Origin: an uncultured Rothia sp.
Lineage (GTDB): Bacteria > Actinomycetota > Actinomycetes > Actinomycetales > Micrococcaceae
Length of the DNA stretch: 64,000 bases
Assembly (NCBI GenBank): GCA_946222285.1
Contig: CAMIIP010000001.1
Span: forward strand, 186,001-250,000
Direction: 5' to 3'
This document shows, piece by piece, positions 9,116 through 17,545 of the stretch. Position 1 is the first letter of the stretch. The number at the start of each line of letters is the position of its first letter. Position numbers and translations under genes: made by a program. A model generated the notes under the pieces. It was given only the letters and a program-made list of their open reading frames with translations. It did not search any database and had not been told where the DNA came from.

Positions 9116-9952
9116 ATGACTCAAACGATTGTTGAAACAGTAGAGATGCAAGTTGAAATAACTAAACCCCAACCGCAAGACCTCGCCATCGGCATCGATA
9201 TTGGCGGTACCGGTATGAAGGGCGGCATCGTAGATACTCGCACCGGCAATCTAGTATCCGAGCGGTTCCGTATTCCCACGCCTTCCCCTGCTACTCCTGA
9301 AGCTTGCGCTGAAGTAGTGGTGCAGATTGTCAACGAGTTGCAATCGCGCGAACTTGCGCCTGAGCCCAACTCCCCCATCGGTATCGACTTTCCCGCCGTC
9401 GTCAAGAACGGTGTGACACTCTCCGCCGCGAACGTCGATGAATCCTGGATTGGTGCGGATCTCGAAGGAATCATGACCGAGGCTCTGGGCGGGCGCCGCG
9501 TCTATGGGCTCAACGATGCCGATGCTGCCGGACTTGCCGAGGCCTACTACGGCCAGGGCAGGGATAAAGACGGTCTCATTGCCGTCATCACTCTGGGAAC
9601 CGGAATCGGTTCAGCACTGATTGTCAACGGTCAACTGGTACCTAACACCGAACTAGGTCACCTAGAAATTGATGGGGAGGACGCCGAGAGCCGAGCTTCT
9701 GCCCGTGCCCGCGAGCGCGAGGACCTATCGTGGAAGAAGTATGGCAAACGTCTGCGTCGCTACTTCACTCATGTTGAGATGCTCTTCTCTCCCGATCTTT
9801 TTGTGATAGGTGGAGGTGTTTCGAAGCATCCTGAAAAATTCTTGCCCTATTTTGAAGAAGATGTAGCAACACCGATTGTGATGGCGACTCTACGCAATAA
9901 TGCAGGAATTGTGGGTGCTGCGATTTGGGCGGCGGGGATGTCTGCCGAGTAG
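9116..9952 (+). CDS. ppgK: Polyphosphate glucokinase (ROK family)
   Basis: Phosphorylates glucose to glucose 6-phosphate using polyphosphate (and usually ATP), an actinobacterial hallmark. The 278-residue ROK-fold protein has the phosphate-binding loop GIDIGGTGMKGGIVD near residue 28, LNDADAAGLAEAYYG near 130 (catalytic Asp), TLGTGIGSALIVNG near 158 and TELGHLEIDG near 180. Its length and C-terminal region match PpgK rather than a sugar-specific ROK kinase. Glucose 6-phosphate made here can feed the glycogen operon that follows, although a stem-loop separates the two. Confidence 0.93.
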   Translation: MTQTIVETVEMQVEITKPQPQDLAIGIDIGGTGMKGGIVDTRTGNLVSERFRIPTPSPATPEACAEVVVQIVNELQSRELAPEPNSPIGIDFPAVVKNGVTLSAANVDESWIGADLEGIMTEALGGRRVYGLNDADAAGLAEAYYGQGRDKDGLIAVITLGTGIGSALIVNGQLVPNTELGHLEIDGEDAESRASARAREREDLSWKKYGKRLRRYFTHVEMLFSPDLFVIGGGVSKHPEKFLPYFEEDVATPIVMATLRNNAGIVGAAIWAAGMSAE

Positions 9953-9987
9953 TAAAAGGCAAAAGCCCTTTCGTGACACTTTGCTTT

Positions 9988-10024
9988 CGATAAGATCCTC
10001 TGTAGGAGCCAGAGGGTCTTATCG
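9988..10024 (+). terminator. Stem-loop after ppgK
   Basis: Arms 9988-10002 and 10010-10024 pair at 14 of 15 positions around a 7-nt loop. It is the likely end of the map-ppgK transcript. No T run follows on either strand, so this is a hairpin terminator candidate rather than a textbook one. Confidence 0.55.
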
Positions 10025-10069
10025 TATAAGCCCTCTCCCCATCACCTAATCCGTCTCAAAATGAGAAAT

Positions 10070-10093
10070 AAGTCATATAAATATTTGTGACTT
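10070..10093. promoter_or_regulatory. Imperfect palindrome in the glgP leader
   Basis: AAGTCA (10070-10075) and TGACTT (10088-10093) are inverted around an AT-rich core, about 50 bp before glgP. A second small inverted repeat, TCTCA/TGAGA, lies at 10053-10065. The position suits an operator of the glycogen operon, but the sequence does not match a regulator site I can name. Confidence 0.25.
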
Positions 10094-10141
10094 TTTTCAG
10101 AACTGTTAGAGATTTTCTCTCTCCGCCATAGAGTATGAGGT

Positions 10142-12547
10142 ATGGCAGAAAATGAAATTCCAGAAGCAACACCAGCTGATTTTCGACGATCGTTACTACA
10201 GCATCTTCAATTTACTGTAGGCAAAGATCCTGAGCATGCAACCATCTTCGATTGGAGGATAGCTCTCTCACATGCTTTGCGAGATTTAGCCGTTGCACCT
10301 TGGTTTGCTTCAACGCGTCGTACCTGGGATGAAGACCGTAAACGTGTCTATTACCTTTCCATGGAGTTCTTGATCGGACGCTTGATGGAAGATTTGGCGA
10401 TCAATCTCGGTGTTCGTCATACTGCCTCAGAGGTACTCAGCGATTTGGGGCTGGATTTTGAAATCGTAGCGAATGCAGAACCAGATGCGGCGCTTGGTAA
10501 CGGCGGTCTTGGTCGTCTTGCAGCCTGTTACCTTGAGTCTATGGCAACCGTAGGATGCCCTGCTTATGGATACGGTTTACGATATGAGCACGGTCTTTTC
10601 GAGCAGAGTTTTGACCACGGTCGTCAGCAAGAAGACCCGGAGAACTGGCTTGTGCATGGAAATCCTTGGGATTTTGATCGCCCCGAATCGGTTTATGGAG
10701 TCGGTTTTGGCGGCGAAATTTATGAGGAAAACGGCGTGCTCCGTTGGGAACCCGGGACTCATGTTCAGGCTCAGGCTTTTGATACTCCGGTAGTAGGCTA
10801 CGGCGGCAAGTGGGCAAATACCCTGCGTCTGTGGGCAGCTACTCCGAATGCTGATTTGTTTGACCTCGGTAGGTTTAACTCGGGCGATTTTGCCGCAGCA
10901 GCAGAACCTGAGGCTCTCGCCCGTAGTCTTAGCCGGGTGCTCTACCCCAATGACACAACCGACGGCGGCAAGCAACTTCGCCTGTCTCAGGAGTATTTTC
11001 TCACCTCAGCTTCGGTACAAGATATTGTGCGTCGTCACCTTGAGTCTCACTCGTCGCTGGAAAATCTTGATCAGCACGTTGCGATTCAGATGAACGATAC
11101 CCACCCAGCCATCGCGGGTCCTGAGCTGATTCGCATTCTGGTGGATCATCACGGTTTTGATTTCGATCGTGCCACTGACCTCACTACCCGTGTGCTCGGC
11201 TACACCAACCACACTCTTTTGCCGGAGGCTTTGGAGCGTTGGACGGTGGGTCTCATGCGTCATGTTCTGCCCCGCCATCTACAGATTATTGAACGTCTCG
11301 ACACCCAGTTCCTCGAACTACAAGCAGGCTCTTCCCACCCTGTTCGTCTGATTTCGGGCGATCAGGTTAACATGGGCGATCTTGCTTTTACGACCAGCCA
11401 TCGCGTCAACGGTGTATCTGCCCTACACACCGAGTTGGTCAAAACTCATCTCTTCCCCGTGCACCATTCTCTGCACCCGGATCGAATCGTCAATATCACC
11501 AACGGTATTACACCCAGACGCTGGCTGAAATTGGCTAACCCGGCGCTAGCAAATCTGATTACCGAGACTATCGGCGAGGGCTGGGAGACCGACCTTGAGC
11601 GTTTGCGCGAGCTTGAACCCTATGCAGATAATCCCGCCTTCCTCAACGCCTTCGGCCAGACCAAGCTGGCAGCTAAGGAACGTTTCACCCAGTGGTTACG
11701 TGAAGAACACGGGATTGAGCTACCCACCAACGCACTCTTTGATTCCCAGGTCAAGCGCATGCATGAGTACAAGCGTCAGCTCCTCAATATTTTGTGGACT
11801 ATCGCCCATTACCAGCGAATTAAGCGCAATCCGCACGCAGATTGGGTGCCGCGCGTCAAAATCTTCGGCGGCAAAGCAGCGCCCAGCTACCAGACCGCTA
11901 AAGACATTATTAAGTTGATTAATGATGTCGCAACGGTTGTCAATAATGACCCCGAAACCAAGCACCTGCTACAGATTGCTTTTCCGCCTAACTACAACGT
12001 CACCATGGCTGAGAAGCTCATTCCTGCCTCCGATTTGAGCGAGCAAATTTCAACAGCAGGCATGGAAGCCTCCGGTACCGGCAATATGAAGTTCGCTCTC
12101 AACGGCGCGTTGACGATTGGAACACTCGACGGCGCAAACGTTGAGATCCGCGAACATGTAGGCGCTGAAAACTTCTTCCTTTTCGGTTTGACCACCGAGG
12201 AAATTGCACAGCGTCGGAGCCAGCACGGTCATTCCCGCACCGCGATCGAGAGTAGCCAGGCTCTGCAGGACATTTTGCAGGCAGTAGCAGAAGGTACGTT
12301 CAGCCCCGATGAGCCTTATCGTTTTGGTCAGTTAGTAGACAACATGTGGAACAGCGACTGGTTCCTGGTTGCATCTGATTTTGACGATTACGACCGAGCC
12401 CAGCAAGAAGTTGATGCAGCTTACCGTGATACGGCTCGCTGGCAAAAAAAGGCCGTGCTGAATATTGCTCGAATGGGTTATTTCAGTTCTGACCGTTCGG
12501 TTCGCGAGTACATGAGCGAAGTATGGGGAATCGATTCAGCTTTGTAA
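10142..12547 (+). CDS. glgP: Glycogen/alpha-glucan phosphorylase
   Basis: Releases glucose 1-phosphate from the non-reducing ends of alpha-1,4-glucans (GT35 family, pyridoxal phosphate enzyme). The 801 residues, start to end, follow the enterobacterial form: YYLSMEFLIGRLM near 75, ALGNGGLGRLAACYLESMA near 117, IQMNDTHPA near 315, QVKRMHEYKRQLLN near 535. The cofactor lysine is Lys650 in EASGTGNMKFALNGAL. This is unlike the GlgP common in other actinobacteria. It opens the glg operon and is intact. GAGG lies only one base before the ATG, so an AGAG slightly upstream may be the working ribosome site. Confidence 0.95.
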   Translation: MAENEIPEATPADFRRSLLQHLQFTVGKDPEHATIFDWRIALSHALRDLAVAPWFASTRRTWDEDRKRVYYLSMEFLIGRLMEDLAINLGVRHTASEVLSDLGLDFEIVANAEPDAALGNGGLGRLAACYLESMATVGCPAYGYGLRYEHGLFEQSFDHGRQQEDPENWLVHGNPWDFDRPESVYGVGFGGEIYEENGVLRWEPGTHVQAQAFDTPVVGYGGKWANTLRLWAATPNADLFDLGRFNSGDFAAAAEPEALARSLSRVLYPNDTTDGGKQLRLSQEYFLTSASVQDIVRRHLESHSSLENLDQHVAIQMNDTHPAIAGPELIRILVDHHGFDFDRATDLTTRVLGYTNHTLLPEALERWTVGLMRHVLPRHLQIIERLDTQFLELQAGSSHPVRLISGDQVNMGDLAFTTSHRVNGVSALHTELVKTHLFPVHHSLHPDRIVNITNGITPRRWLKLANPALANLITETIGEGWETDLERLRELEPYADNPAFLNAFGQTKLAAKERFTQWLREEHGIELPTNALFDSQVKRMHEYKRQLLNILWTIAHYQRIKRNPHADWVPRVKIFGGKAAPSYQTAKDIIKLINDVATVVNNDPETKHLLQIAFPPNYNVTMAEKLIPASDLSEQISTAGMEASGTGNMKFALNGALTIGTLDGANVEIREHVGAENFFLFGLTTEEIAQRRSQHGHSRTAIESSQALQDILQAVAEGTFSPDEPYRFGQLVDNMWNSDWFLVASDFDDYDRAQQEVDAAYRDTARWQKKAVLNIARMGYFSSDRSVREYMSEVWGIDSAL

Positions 12548-12581
12548 GCTGAGCCAGGGATTGAGGAGTCAGGAGAAGCGT

Positions 12582-14778
12582 ATGCAAATAACCGAAGCTG
12601 AAGCACGAGCCCTTGCGCAGGGGAAGCACCCCGCACCTTTTGAGGCGCTCGGGCCCAGTGCGGATGGTACAGAATTGGTTGCGCTTGTTCCTGGTGCTCA
12701 GCGGATTTGGGCCGTCAACGATACAGACAGCCGTGAGTTGATTCGGCTCTGGTCAGATTTGCCTGTCTTTGTGGGTGAGCCACTACCCTACTACCGGTTG
12801 CGTATCGAATGGCCAGGAGATCAGCGGGTGGAGCGAGAAGATCCCTACCGCTTTTCTCCGGTACTCGGCGCTGTCGATGAACGCCTCATCAGTGAAGGGC
12901 GGCATGAGGCTCTGTGGAAGGTTCTCGGGGCACATCCCATCGTTCACGAGAACGTTCCCGGCGTAGTGTTTGCTGTATGTGCGCCCAACGCTGCACGAGT
13001 CTCGGTAGTAGGTTCATTCAACAGCTGGAACGGTACTACCCATCCCATGCGCCAGCGAGGATCCACAGCACCAGCTGAAACACTCGCAGAAGCAACAGAC
13101 CCATCCCATGCGCCAGCGAGGATCCAGCGGAGTCTGGGAGCTCTTCATCCCCGGCCTGGATGAAGGCGAAATCTATAAATATGAGATTTTGAGTTCTGCC
13201 GGAGAGATTCTTCCGCTCAAAGCTGACCCTGTAGGGTTTGGATCGGAACACCCGCCTGCTACCGCCTCAGTGGTACGCAGAATCGATCATCATCTATGGA
13301 AAGACGAATCCTGGCTAAAGACTCGTTCTCAGGTTAACTCCTTGGACGCGCCAGTCAGCGTTTACGAAGTGCATCTTGGATCCTGGCGGCGCGAAGGTTG
13401 GCACAGCCTCATTGAATATGTTGCGGATTTAGGCTTCACCCATATTGAGGTTCTACCCATCACCGAGCACCCCTTTGGCGGCTCCTGGGGCTATCAGCCT
13501 ATCGGTATGTACGCTCCCACCATTCGATACGGCCTACCAGAAGATTTCCAAACCTTTGTTGATACCGCCCATCAGCGCGGCATCGGCGTCATCGCCGACT
13601 GGGTACCCGGACACTTCCCCACTGACGCGCACGGACTGGGTAGGTTCGATGGAACGGCACTCTATGAACACCAGAACCCAAAAGAAGGTTTCCACCCTGA
13701 CTGGAACACCCTCATCTATAACTTCGGACAACCCGAAGTAGCCGGACATTTGCGCTCTAATGCACTGTACTGGTTACAGGAATACCATTTAGATGGCTTA
13801 CGGGTCGATGCCGTTGCCTCCATTATTCACCGCGATTACTCTCGCAAAGCGGGCGAGTGGATTCCCAACAAAGATGGCGGACGCGAAAACTACGAAGCCA
13901 TCGAGTTCCTTCGAACAACCAACGATGCTGTTGCCCGCACGGTCGACGGCGTCATGATGATTGCCGAAGAATCCACCACCTTCCCCGGAGTCACCAGAGA
14001 GACCCAACACGATGGTTTGGGCTTTGACTTTAAATGGAATCTGGGCTGGATGAACGATTCGCTTCGCTACTTTGGAACAGACCCTCTCTACCGCAAACAC
14101 CATTCTGATCTGCTGACTTTCGGTCTCACCTACGTGTTCAGCGAGTATTTCATGCTACCTATCAGCCACGACGAAGTCGTTCACGGCAAAGGTTCACTGT
14201 ACGGCCGGATGCCCGGAGACCACGCCGAAAAACTGGGAAACCTGAAAGCATTTCTCGCCTACATGTGGGCCTACCCCGGCAAAAAGTTGCTCTTCATGGG
14301 GCAAGAATTTGGTCAACCCAGCGAATGGAATGATCAAGCAGAACTTGAATGGAACGTGCTAGAAGATCCCGGACATGCAGGAGTCCTCTCGCTCGTACGC
14401 GATCTCAACACGCTCTACCGACAGCAGCCGGCCCTTCACCGTTTCGACTCTAACCCGCATGGTTTTCAATGGCTCATCCTAGATGCAGTAGATGAACAGG
14501 TCTACGCCTGGCTACGCCGAGGAGCTCCGGGAGAACCCCACGTCGTCGTCGTCATGAATCTGACTCCCGTTGAACGCGAAGGCTTCCGCGTCCCCTTCCC
14601 CCTACCCGGTCGCTGGCTAGAGGTACTCAATACCGATGCCGCTCACTACAACGGGGGAAACCGCGGACACGGAGGCGCTATCGAAACTGAACCGATTCCC
14701 TTGGGCAATGAAGCTCAATCGGCCTTACTCAAACTTCCACCACTCACAACTATCTATTTTGCAGAGGAACAACCATGA
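12582..14778 (+). pseudogene. glgB: 1,4-alpha-glucan branching enzyme, broken by a 61-bp insertion
   Basis: GlgB adds alpha-1,6 branches to glycogen (GH13 with N-terminal CBM48). The frame from ATG 12582 (AGGAG at 12571) codes a normal N-terminus up to NSWNGTTHPMRQRGS. It then enters a segment with no counterpart in the family and stops at 13163. The normal sequence SGVWELFIPGLDEGEIYKYE resumes one frame away. Between them is a 61-bp segment consisting of one copy of a 28-bp repeat plus 33 bp. Removing exactly 61 bp joins the frames into a 711-residue protein, close to the usual 728. The remainder holds the whole GH13 domain (GFTHIEVLPITEHP, LRVDAVAS, SHDEVVHGK) and could be made alone from ATG 13108 as a 556-residue protein lacking CBM48. 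It overlaps glgC by four bases. Confidence 0.9.
13038..13126 (+). repeat. 28-bp direct repeat flanking 33 bp inside glgB
   Basis: Copies at 13038-13065 and 13099-13126 are identical over 28 bp; the 33 bp between them are unrelated to either. Repeat plus spacer is 61 bp, which is not a multiple of three and causes the glgB frameshift. Loss of one repeat copy and the spacer by recombination or replication slippage would restore the reading frame exactly. Confidence 0.95.
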
Positions 14779-16073
14779 CACAAGATCTCTCCTCAATCAC
14801 CCTGAGAAACGGTAACCACCGTATCTCTAACCAGGCAATGGCGTTCGTTCTCGCGGGCGGGCGCGGTAGTCGCTTAGAAGAACTGACCGACCGCCGTTCC
14901 AAACCCGCAGTGCATTTTGGCGGTAAATCGAGAATTATCGATTTTCCCCTTTCCAATGCCTACAACTCGGGAATTCGAAAAATGGCTGTGGCAACCCAGT
15001 ACAAAGCGCATTCGCTGATTCGCCACCTCCAACGCGGCTGGAGCTTCTTGCGCGCCGAACGAAACGAATACCTCGATATTCTCCCCGCCAGCCAGCGTAT
15101 TGCGGAAGACCTCTGGTACATGGGAACTGCCGATGCAATTTATCAGAACATCGATATTGTAGATGACTACCAGGTGCAGTACATTGTGGTTCTCGCCGGT
15201 GACCACGTCTACAAAATGGACTACGAAATTATGCTGCAACAGCACGTTGATAGCTGTGCTGATGTAACCGTTGGTTGCCTCACCGTTCCTCGCAATGAAG
15301 CGAGCGCTTTTGGTGTGATGGCTGTTGATGAGAACAGTAAAATTGTTGAGTTTCTCGAAAAACCGGCTGATCCTCCGACAACACCAAACAACCCTGATGA
15401 GTCTTTGGTCTCTATGGGCATCTACGTTTTTGATTGGGCTGTGCTCAGGGAATTACTCGTTGCAGATGCTAAAGACCCCAATTCTACCCATGATTTCGGT
15501 CACGATATTATTCCTCAGATTGTCCAAAACGGTAGTGCCTACGCCCACCGATTCAGTGATTCTTGCGTGATGAGCGGCCTAGAAACTCAGCCTTATTGGC
15601 GCGATGTTGGCACCATCGATTCCTTCTGGCAGGCCAATTTAGACCTCACCGAATTTGTGCCTCCCCTAGACTTCCATGACCGCACCTGGCCCATCTGGAC
15701 CTACGCAGAAATCACCCCTCCCGCCAAGTTCATCCACAATGATGAAGAACGGCGCGGCCAGGCGATTCAGTCTCTCATCTCTGGAGACTGTATTATTTCA
15801 GGGTCTAATGTATCGAATTCTTTGCTCTTTACAGGGACCCGTGTACATTCCTTTGCAAGTTTGGATCAGGCAGTGGTTCTTCCTCATGTAGACATTGCTC
15901 GGTATGCGCGTCTGTCTAAATGTGTGATTGATAGCGATGTTCGTATTCCTGAAGGTCTTGTAGTGGGTGAAGATTCTGAAGAATATGCAAAGTGGTTCCG
16001 GGTTACTGATAGCGGGGTAACTTTGATTACCCAGCCCATGCTTGATCGTCGTTCCGCCGCTTTAGAAGGATAA
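14775..16073 (+). CDS. glgC: Glucose-1-phosphate adenylyltransferase
   Basis: Makes ADP-glucose from glucose 1-phosphate and ATP, the committed step of glycogen synthesis. The 432-residue protein has the nucleotide loop [14 protein letters not shown] near residue 26, [15 protein letters not shown] near 44, the substrate segment [11 protein letters not shown] near 115, [13 protein letters not shown] near 140, [18 protein letters not shown] near 180 and a C-terminal left-handed helix domain. Residue by residue it follows the enterobacterial and rhizobial form ([22 protein letters not shown]-like TWPIWTY), not the shorter actinobacterial GlgC of about 405-415. Start ATG overlaps the glgB stop (ATGA). 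The gene is intact. Confidence 0.95.
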   Translation: MTQDLSSITLRNGNHRISNQAMAFVLAGGRGSRLEELTDRRSKPAVHFGGKSRIIDFPLSNAYNSGIRKMAVATQYKAHSLIRHLQRGWSFLRAERNEYLDILPASQRIAEDLWYMGTADAIYQNIDIVDDYQVQYIVVLAGDHVYKMDYEIMLQQHVDSCADVTVGCLTVPRNEASAFGVMAVDENSKIVEFLEKPADPPTTPNNPDESLVSMGIYVFDWAVLRELLVADAKDPNSTHDFGHDIIPQIVQNGSAYAHRFSDSCVMSGLETQPYWRDVGTIDSFWQANLDLTEFVPPLDFHDRTWPIWTYAEITPPAKFIHNDEERRGQAIQSLISGDCIISGSNVSNSLLFTGTRVHSFASLDQAVVLPHVDIARYARLSKCVIDSDVRIPEGLVVGEDSEEYAKWFRVTDSGVTLITQPMLDRRSAALEG

Positions 16074-16078
16074 ATTTT

Positions 16079-17545
16079 ATGGCTCGTCGCGCTAAACGTG
16101 TACTTTCGGTTGCATCAGAGTGTGCGCCTCTGATCAAAACTGGAGGACTCGCCGATGTTGTGGAGGCATTACCCGCAGCTCTTGAACCCCTGGGGTGGAA
16201 GAGCCGGGTAATGCTACCGGCCTATCCCGGTTTACTGGATCGGATCGAACGCGGCGCACGCGTTTGGCGTGATGAGAACCTTTTTGGCGGATCTGCATCT
16301 GTTATCCGTGGAAAAATTGACGGGCTGTCCGTGCTTTTATTAGACGCACCGCATCTTTATACCCGAGAGGGTGGTCCTTACACCGTCAATGGTCAGGACT
16401 TTCCCGATAACCATATCCGTTTTGCGGCGCTGAGCTGGGCTGCCGCTCAAATAGCGATGAAAGGCACCAGCGACCGCTGGAAGCCTGATGTAGTACACGC
16501 TCATGACTGGCAGGCGGGACTGGTTCCTTCTTACCTGCGCTATGCAGAATCAACCGTACCTACGGTCATGACAGTGCACAATATTGCTTTCCAAGGCGTG
16601 ACCGGTGCGGATCAGCTTGACTCGTTGCGCCTTCCACGCTGGGATTTCACTCCCGATGCTCTGGAGTATTATGGTCAGCTTTCAACTTTGAAAGCCGGTA
16701 TGGTTCATGCTTCACGATTGACGACAGTAAGCCCCAGCTACGCACAAGAGCTGACTGATCCGAATTTCGGTTTCGGTTTACAAGGTGTAGTTGCAGCTCG
16801 CCGTGACCGCGGCGAACTTACCGGAATCATCAACGGCGTTGATACTTCGGTTTGGGATCCAGCAACGGATTCTGAGGCTACGCCCTATTCACTACTAAAG
16901 CCACAGGCCAAAGCAGAAAACCGCCGGCATCTACTCGATGAATTCAATCTGGCAGAACCCGCCGGCCCCCTAGCGGTCGTCGTTACCCGCCTCACCCATC
17001 AAAAGGGTATTGATTTGCTTGCAGCTGCGCTGCCTGGCTTCTTAGAAGGTGGTGGGGCAATAGCTATTCTTGGTTCTGGTGACGCTGAATATGAGGCGGC
17101 GCTGAGCGATTTAGTGAGACGCTACCCTGACAGGGTTGGTCTACGTTTAGGTTACGACGAGGCGCTTAGTCACCGTCTATTTGCCGGAGGCGATATTGTT
17201 GTTGTTCCTTCACGCTTTGAGCCAAGCGGGCTAACCCAGCTCTACGGTTTGCGCTACGGTACGGTTCCGGTGGTTGCGGCAACAGGAGGGCTACGAGATA
17301 CTGTCTGCGATGCTACCCCGGAGAATCTTGCCGCTGGTATCGCTACCGGTTTCACCTTTGGAGAAGCGCGACTGGGCGGCACCATTGACGCCGGCGGGTT
17401 GGGTTTCGCGTTGGGACGCGCTCTTGATCTCTACGCTGATTCTGAGGCATGGGCTAAGTTGCGTTTTACAGGTATGAGCACGTCCGTAGGGTGGGGGCAG
17501 TCTGCTGTTCAGTATGCAACTCTTTTTGATGATCTTATTGCATGA
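16079..17545 (+). CDS. glgA: ADP-glucose glycogen synthase (GT5)
   Basis: Extends alpha-1,4-glucan chains from ADP-glucose. The 488-residue GT5/GT-B protein carries the ADP-glucose motif IKTGGLADVVEALPAAL near residue 20, DVVHAHDWQAGL near 140, TVHNIAFQG near 165, GIINGVDTSVWDP near 255, a VTRLTHQKGIDLL hinge near 300 and PSRFEPSGLTQLYGLRYG near 380. This is the proteobacterial and plastid type of GlgA; the actinobacterial GlgM/GlgA-like enzymes are about 390 residues and lack the KTGGLADV signature. It lies five bases after glgC, behind AAGGA, and overlaps glgX by four bases. Confidence 0.95.
   Translation: MARRAKRVLSVASECAPLIKTGGLADVVEALPAALEPLGWKSRVMLPAYPGLLDRIERGARVWRDENLFGGSASVIRGKIDGLSVLLLDAPHLYTREGGPYTVNGQDFPDNHIRFAALSWAAAQIAMKGTSDRWKPDVVHAHDWQAGLVPSYLRYAESTVPTVMTVHNIAFQGVTGADQLDSLRLPRWDFTPDALEYYGQLSTLKAGMVHASRLTTVSPSYAQELTDPNFGFGLQGVVAARRDRGELTGIINGVDTSVWDPATDSEATPYSLLKPQAKAENRRHLLDEFNLAEPAGPLAVVVTRLTHQKGIDLLAAALPGFLEGGGAIAILGSGDAEYEAALSDLVRRYPDRVGLRLGYDEALSHRLFAGGDIVVVPSRFEPSGLTQLYGLRYGTVPVVAATGGLRDTVCDATPENLAAGIATGFTFGEARLGGTIDAGGLGFALGRALDLYADSEAWAKLRFTGMSTSVGWGQSAVQYATLFDDLIA

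Noticed and set aside
10070..10093. CRP/GlxR-type site upstream of glgP
   Set aside because: The half-sites read AAGTCA...TGACTT, not TGTGA...TCACA; orientation and sequence do not fit.
13108..14778. Treating the downstream part of glgB as an ordinary complete gene
   Set aside because: Its ATG lies inside the second copy of the repeat and the CBM48 half is encoded just upstream in another frame, so it is the rear part of a broken gene, though independent translation is possible.
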